The notes under the pieces: model-generated
Databases searched by the model: none
Told to the model about the DNA's origin: nothing
Seen by the model: the letters and a program-made list of their open reading frames with translations, nothing else
In this document: piece after piece, positions 1 through 5,311 of the stretch
How positions within the stretch are numbered: position 1 is the first letter of the stretch
How the letters are laid out: each line of letters opens with the position of its first letter
Assembly (NCBI GenBank): GCA_017628435.1
Contig: JAGBZE010000130.1
Span: 1 to 10,274, forward strand
Source of the DNA: Akkermansia sp.
Lineage (GTDB): Bacteria > Verrucomicrobiota > Verrucomicrobiia > Verrucomicrobiales > Akkermansiaceae
Reading direction: 5' to 3'
DNA length: 10,274 bases
Made by a program: the position numbers and the translations under genes

Positions 1-38
1 ATATTAAAATGCCGGGTTGAGCTTATGCTCAACCCGGC
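1..38 (-). terminator. Rho-independent terminator of the FKBP / small membrane protein unit
   Basis: The arms 11-22 (gccgggttgagc) and 27-38 are perfectly complementary, giving a 12-bp stem with a 4-nt loop. Read on the minus strand the hairpin is followed by attttaatat, a T-rich tail, which fits termination of the minus-strand genes that end at position 66. No plus-strand gene is visible to its left, so an additional plus-strand role cannot be judged. Confidence 0.8.
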
Positions 39-65
39 AGGAAAGGAACTACCGCAGGCGCGGCA

Positions 66-257
66 TCAATTTTTCCTGCGCCAGAGAGGGGTGGAGATGA
101 TGGCCGCGTAAATCAGGTCGAAGAGACCGCAACCCACGAAAACCGCTTTTTCCGTTCCTTCCAGGGAAAGAAACGCATAAACCAGGAACACAATACCCAG
201 CAACGCAAAGAGCGAGACGCGGGTAATGGTGGTGCGGCGGGATGAATAGTCAGCCAT
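66..257 (-). CDS. Small two-helix membrane protein, function unknown
   Basis: This 63-residue protein has a short polar N-terminus (MADYSSRRTT), a hydrophobic helix at about residues 13-31, a short loop with charged residues (EGTEK), a second hydrophobic helix at about 37-57, and a basic end (WRRKN). That predicts an inner-membrane hairpin with both ends in the cytoplasm by the positive-inside rule. I do not recognise a family. The start chosen is the ATG at 257, because it lies 16 bp after the stop of the FKBP gene and the low-complexity Pro/Ser/Ala extension of the longer frame is read through FKBP coding sequence. There is no clear ribosome binding site, so translation may be coupled to the upstream gene. 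The unit ends at the hairpin at 11-38. The hydropathy pattern makes a real gene likely, but nothing shows its job. Confidence 0.7.
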   Translation of the reverse strand: MADYSSRRTTITRVSLFALLGIVFLVYAFLSLEGTEKAVFVGCGLFDLIYAAIISTPLWRRKN

Positions 258-273
258 AGCGCCTGAGGGGGGG

Positions 274-909
274 TTACTTGGTGAGGCCGAGCAGCTCCAT
301 TTCGAAAATGAGCGTGCTGTTCGGGCCGATGCTGCCGGGGCCGTTGGCGCCGTAGGCAAGGTCGGCGGGGATGGTGACGCGCCACTTGGCACCCACGGGC
401 ATGAGTTTGAGGGCTTCTGTGAAACCGGGAATCACCTGGCGGATGTTGAACTTCACGGGAGCCTGGCTCTGGTCGAATACCGTGCCGTCCACTAATGTGC
501 CCTTGTACATCACCTCGGCGGTGGGGGCTTCGCCGTGCTTGGCGGCGTCATAGCTCTCGCCGGTGCCGGGGGTGATAACCTCGTACTGCAGGCCTGATTC
601 GGTGGTGGTCACGCCTTCGCGCTTGCCGTTCTCCTCCATATACTTCTGGCCGAGCTCGAGATTCTTCTGAGCCTTTTCGTCGCCGCGCTTCTGGAGCATG
701 GAGAGGAAGGTCTGCTGGTATTCGTTCACCTTTTCGTCGATGAGGCTCATATCCATGTTACCGGAAAGGCCGTCCTGGAAACCCTTGCCCAGCATCTCTG
801 CCAGCACATCGTCGCCCTGAAGCCCGGGCAGCATCTGCGGCATTACCTGGCTGCCTACGCGGTAGCCGATGAGATAGGACATCACTTTAATCATCTGTTC
901 TTTATCCAT
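274..909 (-). CDS. FKBP-type peptidyl-prolyl cis-trans isomerase (FklB/Mip-like)
   Basis: This 211-residue enzyme would catalyse cis-trans isomerisation of proline peptide bonds during protein folding. Residues ~1-100 match the helical FKBP N-terminal dimerisation domain (a start like KVMSYLIGYRVGSQV, then a long Lys/Glu/Gln-rich helix). Residues ~105-210 are the FKBP catalytic domain. Pocket residues line up as Y135, F145-D146, F154, V159-I160, Y186 and F202. The position usually held by tryptophan at the pocket base (VIPGW in many relatives) is phenylalanine here, F163. There is no signal peptide, so it should be cytoplasmic, as in E. coli FklB (about 206 residues), and unlike periplasmic FkpA or Mip. 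It is the first gene of a two-gene unit with the small membrane protein 16 bp downstream. The start at 909 opens directly on the conserved N-terminal helix. The family call is secure; the exact orthologue is not. Confidence 0.93.
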   Translation of the reverse strand: MDKEQMIKVMSYLIGYRVGSQVMPQMLPGLQGDDVLAEMLGKGFQDGLSGNMDMSLIDEKVNEYQQTFLSMLQKRGDEKAQKNLELGQKYMEENGKREGVTTTESGLQYEVITPGTGESYDAAKHGEAPTAEVMYKGTLVDGTVFDQSQAPVKFNIRQVIPGFTEALKLMPVGAKWRVTIPADLAYGANGPGSIGPNSTLIFEMELLGLTK

Positions 910-930
910 GGCGCTAGTCTAGCATCCCTG

Positions 931-960
931 CTTATACATTGCAAGCTGGTGTAAAGTCAT
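931..960 (-). promoter_or_regulatory. Candidate promoter for the FKBP gene
   Basis: On the minus strand, TATAAG (931-936, 5/6 match to TATAAT) lies 18 bp downstream of ATGACT (955-960, 4/6 match to TTGACA). Transcription would start near 924, leaving about 15 nt before the ATG at 909. A purine-rich aggga is present but is rather far from the start codon. The match is moderate and was found by eye. Confidence 0.4.
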
Positions 961-1059
961 ATTCGACATCTGGCCCGAAGGGAAACAAGAGGGATGGCTG
1001 GAACGCGGCTGCATATTGGGCTGTTGCCCTCCGGATTCAAAATTTCACGGGTTGTATCC

Positions 1060-1105
1060 GCGAGATTAGAAAGCTGCCCGGCTCTGGCTTACCAGAACCG
1101 GGCAG
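1060..1105 (-). terminator. Rho-independent terminator of the PEP-CTERM surface protein gene
   Basis: The arms 1074-1087 and 1092-1105 form a 14-bp stem with a CTTA loop. The single non-Watson-Crick pair (C1082/A1097) becomes a G-U wobble when transcribed from the minus strand but a C-A mismatch from the plus strand, so the hairpin is built for the minus-strand gene that stops at 1148. Read on that strand it is followed by ctttctaatct. Confidence 0.8.
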
Positions 1106-1147
1106 GGAATTTTCAATTCGACTTCGTAATTCGTACTTTCAGTCGCT

Positions 1148-3853
1148 TTAGCGACGTCTGCGGCGGGCAGCGAGGCCGGCCAGGGCAAGCAGGCTGAGCG
1201 TAGCGGTGGTGGGCTCGGGGATGTACTCCACGCGGAACTTGCCACCCACTTCGCCAGTGTAAGCGCCGTTGTAGAAGCTTACGTTCACGAAGTTAGCCTC
1301 ACCAGCAACAGAGGTGAAGGTGCCGTTGGTAGCAACCAGGCTCAGGTCCACCAGACCCGTCATGCCGGCGATATCGGCCAGAGCCGCATCGCTCAGAATC
1401 AGGTCCACATTGCAACCGGCGGTCAGGTTGCCGCTGAGGTTCAGGGTCAGCACATCGCCGGCGGCGTTCAGGCTGGCGCTGCCTACCATCAGATCCAGGT
1501 CTTCGCCACCCTGCGGCTTGGCAGCAAAGGTCAGCACGATGCTGTCGCCGCTCATTTCCACCTGGGAAATGTAGTCACCTACCGTCTGCTGGTCATAGGC
1601 TGCAAGGCTACCCTTGAAATCGAGCGTGCCGGAGCTGCTTACCAGCGTATGAGTCTGATCAACAGCGTAGGAGCTGAGGTTCAGCGTCAGGTTGCTCAGG
1701 GTCAGGTTGCCCTCAGTGCTCAGGGTGGTGCCATCGGCCAGGTTCAGGGTGCCGATGGATACGTCACCTGCACCGGTGATGCTCAGGGTGGCCTTGGCAT
1801 CCAGAGCGCCCGTTACCATCAGCACCTTGCCGGAGTTGGTCACCGTGCCGCCCCGGTACTCCATGGCAGAGACGGTCAAATCCGTGCTCTGCTGCAGCGT
1901 ACCGCCCAGCATGGTTACCTTGCCTTCACCCAGGGCTTTATTATTCGCGGCAACCAAAGTGCCACCTTGGATTTCTGTGCCGCCGGTATAGTCGTTGGCT
2001 CCATAGAGGGTTACATTATTAGCTCCGTTTGCAACAGCCTGTCCGTTGTTAAGCTTGCCACCTGCGACCACAACCTTAAGTTGGTCGCCTTCCGTATCTC
2101 CGTCGGAAATCTTTGCGGAAACCTTCCAGGTGTTCTCGAAATCTCTGTCTTTTACCAGCCCTAAAGTGCCATTGCCCTTGATTGTGCCCTGAACGTCAGA
2201 GCCGCCGTGTGCAAATACGGAGCCGGATATATAGCCTGTTCCATCCACCGTGATGGCAGAGTTCAGCGTCTTGCCGGCGTTGCCATTACGCATTTCAATC
2301 AAGGAGCCCCCGGTGAGGTAAATGCTGGTGGCCGTGAGTGATGAGGTGTTTCCGCCATGATCAAGAGAAAGCGTGGCTCCATTCTCCAGGCGAATATTGC
2401 CGGCTCTTTCTGCCCCCTTGATGACGAGCTTACTATCATTTACGGTGTAGTTGGTGGCAGCCTCACCAGCACCGGTAATTACATTTGAATCCAATGTGGC
2501 CTTGTTCGTAAGGCTGATTGTCGCACCATTACCGGTAATTTCAATACCATCGCTCAGGGCGCTGGTATTTACGGTCTTGTTGCTGATAGCCAGCTTGGTG
2601 CCAGCTTCCATGAGGAAACCGGTTGCGCCAGCGGTTGCTGCGATACCGTTGCCGTATTCCACCACATCTGTGTGCGCACTGGTGATTTCATAGATGGAGT
2701 TTCTACCTGTGCCAGTATAGGTCAGAGCGCCGTCCTCGGTGGAGATGGCCTCTGCGTCCAGAGCCGTAGCAGAGCTATCCATGTACAACTTGAAATCCTC
2801 GCCCAGGTTAATTGTTCCACCGGTTACCAGAGTGTACTTTGTCTCACCAACACGGAAACCGTGTGTTTCATGCTCCAATTCACCGCCGACCGTCACCTTG
2901 CTAATGGTGGATGAATCAAAACGAAGACCCTTGTTTACATTAAGAGTACCATTATTGGTGATGGTATTGGCAATCTTGACGACGGTTTCACCCTCTTCGC
3001 CAGCAGCGCCAAGCGAGGCAGTGGCTCCGCTGTTAATTGTCAGTCTGTCGATAACGACGGTCTGACCCTTGATGACGGCTGTTCCGGTATTCCCGACGGT
3101 CAGTGCTTCCGTGTAAATGTTGCCATTAACATTGTATGTATTATTGTAGCTCAGGGTGACATTCAGTTCCTTTAAATCTGAGCGACCAATGTTACCGTTA
3201 ATGCCTGTATTGCCGCATGCTATTCCAGTTCCACCCAGGGTGAGAGCTTTTCTGTTGTCACTTCCAGTGGAGGACCAGGTCCCTGTGAAGCTACTGATGT
3301 CACCTGTGAAGTTCCATGCGTTGCCAGCGGCGAGGTACATGGTGCCGGCGCCGGTTAATTTCCCAGTGAAATTGTTGGGGGCGGTGGAACCGCCGTTTAC
3401 ACGGGCTCCTCCATTACCAATTTCTACATCGAAATTGAATGTTCCGCCGTAGAAACTGGCATTGTCAAATGTGACCTGAAGACCGGTCTTGGTCTTAAAA
3501 TCCGATGTATCGACTTCTACGCCGTCGTTGAATATCAGCTTAACGTCGTCTGCTACATTGCTGACTTTGACTCGACCACCATAGCCGCCGTTGTTGGAGG
3601 CCGTGTTCAGGTTAGAGATGTTCTGGCTGCCTGTGGCGGTGCCGCTGATCTCAATGGTGCCGCTTACACCGCTGAGACTGAGACCGTTGCCTGATGATGT
3701 TGTCTCGGTGCCGTCGAGCTTAAAATTCTGGAAATCTTTGTTTATACCCGATGTATATGTCGAGGTATACGAAGCATCGGCCAGCACTTGCGGAACGCAC
3801 ACCACTGCGGCAATCACCGCAGTGAGCAGCATTTTGGGTAAGTGTAGTTTCAT
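1148..3853 (-). CDS. Secreted beta-helix surface protein with PATR repeat and PEP-CTERM sorting tail
   Basis: This 901-residue protein is predicted to be exported and surface-anchored. Residues 1-25 are a Sec signal peptide (basic MKLHLPK, then LLTAVIAAVVC, cleavage after VLA). The body is rich in Gly, Asn, Thr and Ser, with many short strands ending in turns such as GGTL and NGTL, as expected of a right-handed beta-helix. One clear autotransporter-associated (PATR) repeat spans ~620-655 (NDYTGGTEIQGGTLV, then ALGEGKVTMLGGTL). The C-terminus carries PEP at 879-881, a hydrophobic helix at ~882-896 and five arginines at 897-901. This is the PEP-CTERM signal processed by exosortases. There is no autotransporter beta-barrel, so self-transport through the outer membrane is not expected. 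The start at 3853 is chosen because it opens directly on the signal peptide; the longer frame adds 59 residues read from promoter and leader DNA. The 5' two thirds is clearly more AT-rich than the 3' third. Ligand or role is unknown. Confidence 0.9.
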   Translation of the reverse strand: MKLHLPKMLLTAVIAAVVCVPQVLADASYTSTYTSGINKDFQNFKLDGTETTSSGNGLSLSGVSGTIEISGTATGSQNISNLNTASNNGGYGGRVKVSNVADDVKLIFNDGVEVDTSDFKTKTGLQVTFDNASFYGGTFNFDVEIGNGGARVNGGSTAPNNFTGKLTGAGTMYLAAGNAWNFTGDISSFTGTWSSTGSDNRKALTLGGTGIACGNTGINGNIGRSDLKELNVTLSYNNTYNVNGNIYTEALTVGNTGTAVIKGQTVVIDRLTINSGATASLGAAGEEGETVVKIANTITNNGTLNVNKGLRFDSSTISKVTVGGELEHETHGFRVGETKYTLVTGGTINLGEDFKLYMDSSATALDAEAISTEDGALTYTGTGRNSIYEITSAHTDVVEYGNGIAATAGATGFLMEAGTKLAISNKTVNTSALSDGIEITGNGATISLTNKATLDSNVITGAGEAATNYTVNDSKLVIKGAERAGNIRLENGATLSLDHGGNTSSLTATSIYLTGGSLIEMRNGNAGKTLNSAITVDGTGYISGSVFAHGGSDVQGTIKGNGTLGLVKDRDFENTWKVSAKISDGDTEGDQLKVVVAGGKLNNGQAVANGANNVTLYGANDYTGGTEIQGGTLVAANNKALGEGKVTMLGGTLQQSTDLTVSAMEYRGGTVTNSGKVLMVTGALDAKATLSITGAGDVSIGTLNLADGTTLSTEGNLTLSNLTLNLSSYAVDQTHTLVSSSGTLDFKGSLAAYDQQTVGDYISQVEMSGDSIVLTFAAKPQGGEDLDLMVGSASLNAAGDVLTLNLSGNLTAGCNVDLILSDAALADIAGMTGLVDLSLVATNGTFTSVAGEANFVNVSFYNGAYTGEVGGKFRVEYIPEPTTATLSLLALAGLAARRRRR

Positions 3854-3890
3854 ATATTTGGTTGTATGTATATGTGTTTGTTTTGTTTTG
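3854..3890 (-). promoter_or_regulatory. G-free, SD-less leader directly before the surface-protein start codon
   Basis: The 37 nt immediately upstream of the ATG contain no G on the coding strand (no C on the plus strand) and are mostly A and C with some T. A Shine-Dalgarno sequence is therefore impossible here and the leader should be almost unstructured. This suggests initiation on an open A/C-rich leader, possibly aided by ribosomal protein S1; that mechanism is inference. Confidence 0.6.
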
Positions 3891-3951
3891 CGTGCCGCTG
3901 CAGAATTGTTCCTCGCGCGCTGGAAAGCATACTCTGCACCGCCACGTGCGC

Positions 3952-3980
3952 AGTATATCGCATTTCCTATGCGATGTACA
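3952..3980 (-). promoter_or_regulatory. Candidate promoter of the surface-protein gene, with a palindromic spacer
   Basis: On the minus strand, TGTACA (3975-3980, 4/6 match to TTGACA) is followed after exactly 17 bp by TATACT (3952-3957, 5/6 match to TATAAT). Transcription would start near 3945, giving a leader of about 92 nt that ends in the G-free stretch. The 17-bp spacer is itself the core palindrome tcgcat-5nt-atgcga, so a regulator bound there, or a rearrangement at the repeat, could affect expression. Other weaker pairs lie further upstream (for example TACAAT near 4040). Confidence 0.45.
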
Positions 3981-3982
3981 GC
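3957..3982. repeat. Palindromic repeat, copy A
   Basis: The arms atcgcat (3957-3963) and atgcgat (3969-3975) flank the loop ttcct. The flank gtacagc (3976-3982) pairs with gcagtat (3950-3956) on the plus strand with one mismatch and one wobble, giving an imperfect 14-bp stem overall. Bases 3957-3976 are the exact reverse complement of 4272-4291 (copy B). The copy overlaps the predicted promoter of the surface-protein gene. Confidence 0.75.
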
Positions 3983-4271
3983 TGAAAAATGCCCAAACGC
4001 CTGATGCTGATACTTTTTCTGAGGGCGCATTGTTGAAAAATTGTACCATTATGGTGCAGGTCTGAAGTGTGCTTATATGAATATAGATAGCGATACAAAG
4101 TATGGAGTAATGGGCGGTATTTGAATTTTAATGTAAGGGGTGAACGAGTTGCTCATAATTGGCAGGAAAAGCATTAGAAATACTCCTATGTAAATAAAAC
4201 GCAAGAAGAATGGTGTGTGTGATCTTCATTGCAAAAGGTGGCTAACACATCATTATTTTGTTATAAAGGCG
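3983..4271. other. AT-rich gene-free segment between the two palindromes
   Basis: The whole gap between the surface-protein start and the mutY stop (3854-4324) holds no open frame with a recognisable protein. Apart from the promoter, leader, two palindromes and the hairpin next to mutY, the segment 3983-4271 is plain AT-rich DNA with several TATA-like hexamers in both directions. No tRNA, transposase or CRISPR pattern is visible. Confidence 0.6.
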
Positions 4272-4298
4272 CATCGCATAGGAAATGCGATGTACAGC
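4272..4298. repeat. Palindromic repeat, copy B
   Basis: The arms catcgcat (4272-4279) and atgcgatg (4285-4292) form an 8-bp stem around the loop aggaa, which is the reverse complement of copy A's loop. The following gtacagc (4292-4298) matches copy A in the direct orientation. It has the TGTACA hexamer but lacks a -10 at the spacing seen in copy A. It lies 33 bp beyond the mutY stop codon and might also slow or end mutY transcription. Confidence 0.75.
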
Positions 4299-4304
4299 CA
4301 GAGC

Positions 4305-4324
4305 AGCCCTCGGAAGGGGGGGCT
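4305..4324 (-). terminator. Possible weak terminator after mutY
   Basis: A GC-rich hairpin (stem 4305-4311 with 4318-4324, 6-nt loop) abuts the mutY stop codon. Read from the minus strand one pair becomes an A-C mismatch and no U-run follows, so intrinsic termination would be inefficient. The palindrome at 4272-4292, followed on that strand by cctttata, may act with it. Confidence 0.3.
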
Positions 4325-5311
4325 TTATGTATATTTGACCACCAGCTTCCGGTCCGGGGAGGCCATGGGGGTGTCACCCAGCCGGGAGAGGGGGATGAAT
4401 TCCTCACCGGGCAGGAGGGGTTCATCCTCAGCAGCGCGGTAGAGGTGGCGGGTGACCTTGTAGCGGGTGATGCTGTATTTCTGGTCTGCCAGGTGGGGGA
4501 GGGTGGCGCAGTGCTCTGCGCTGCGGCGGGGGAGGCGGTACATGCCGGCGTGGCGCTTGTTGCCGGCCTGCTTTTCCAGGAGCAGTCCGGCTTCTGCGAG
4601 CAGGAAGATATCGTGATGCTCCATGGTGGTGATTTCCTTCTTCGGTAGTTTCACCGGCAGATTCTCCGGCTGTTCTGCCTGGCACCACGGGCGCAGCGGG
4701 CAGAGCAGGCAATCCGGCCTGCCGCTGGTGCAGATGGTCTGCCCCAGCTCCATGATGGCGGAATTATAGGTACGCGGGTTAGTGGGGTGCACCATTTCGG
4801 CGGCGAGTTTCCAATGCTGCTTTCTGCCTGCGGGGGAGTCTACCGGGGTGGAGTCATTGAACAGGCGGGCGAACACGCGGGATACATTGGCATCCACCAG
4901 TGGGGCGGGGTGGTTGAAGGCGAAGCTGAGTACGGCTCCCACGGTGTAGTCGCCGATGCCGGGCAGCGCGCGGATTTCGGTTTCTGTGGTGGGAAATTTG
5001 CCGCTGAGGTTTAGGCAGATGCTTTTAGCGGCGGCCTGCAGGGCGCGCACCCGGCGGTAATAGCCCAGCCCTTCCCAGGAGCGCAGGGCCTCCTCCTCTG
5101 TGGCGGCGGCCAGGTCTGCCGGGGTGGGGAATTGCTGCATCCATTGCTCATAGCGCCCCAGCACGGTGGGAATAGTGGTCTGTTGGAGCATGATTTCGCT
5201 CACCAGAATGGCCCAGGGATCAGTGGTGCGCCGCCAGGGATAGTCGCGTCCCTGCGTGGCGAACCAGTCCACCAGAGCCTGAGCCATTTCCTGCGCGTGG
5301 GGAATGCTCAT
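4325..5311 (-). CDS. mutY: A/G-specific adenine glycosylase MutY
   Basis: This 328-residue DNA repair enzyme removes adenine mispaired with 8-oxoguanine, preventing G:C to T:A mutations. The N-terminal glycosylase domain has the catalytic glutamate E39 in SEIMLQQT (QQT is the MutY lesion-side signature). The helix-hairpin-helix is LPGIGDYTVGAV (116-127) and the catalytic aspartate is D140 in LVDANVSRV. The [4Fe-4S] cluster is complete: C194, C201, C204 and C210 with the family spacing C-X6-C-X2-C-X5-C. Residues ~230-328 are a NUDIX-like domain that recognises 8-oxoG. It is somewhat compact (E. coli MutY has 350 residues), and its Phe-Ser-His loop is replaced by SITRYKV (280-286), as in some other phyla. 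The start ATG (5309-5311) overlaps the SulP stop by the ATGA arrangement. No good ribosome site precedes it, so translation is probably coupled to the transporter gene. The functional link between the two genes is unclear. Confidence 0.96.
   Translation of the reverse strand: MSIPHAQEMAQALVDWFATQGRDYPWRRTTDPWAILVSEIMLQQTTIPTVLGRYEQWMQQFPTPADLAAATEEEALRSWEGLGYYRRVRALQAAAKSICLNLSGKFPTTETEIRALPGIGDYTVGAVLSFAFNHPAPLVDANVSRVFARLFNDSTPVDSPAGRKQHWKLAAEMVHPTNPRTYNSAIMELGQTICTSGRPDCLLCPLRPWCQAEQPENLPVKLPKKEITTMEHHDIFLLAEAGLLLEKQAGNKRHAGMYRLPRRSAEHCATLPHLADQKYSITRYKVTRHLYRAAEDEPLLPGEEFIPLSRLGDTPMASPDRKLVVKYT

Noticed and set aside
1649..2164. A plus-strand 171-codon open frame across the surface-protein gene (others at 1692-1991 and 3591-4004)
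   Set aside because: No recognisable domain, and the opposite strand encodes a complete signal-peptide-to-PEP-CTERM protein.
3854..4030. An N-terminal extension of 59 residues on the surface protein
   Set aside because: It would place a signal peptide 60 residues inside the protein and would be read from the promoter, palindrome and G-free leader.
3957..4298. The two palindromic copies as a CRISPR array
   Set aside because: There are only two copies, 297 bp apart and in opposite loop orientation, with no regular spacers and no cas genes.
4215..4442. Plus-strand open frames over the palindrome and the mutY 3' end (also 4229-4648)
   Set aside because: Part of each lies antisense to mutY, there is no ribosome site, and the similar peptide fragment in the two palindrome regions simply reflects the DNA repeat.
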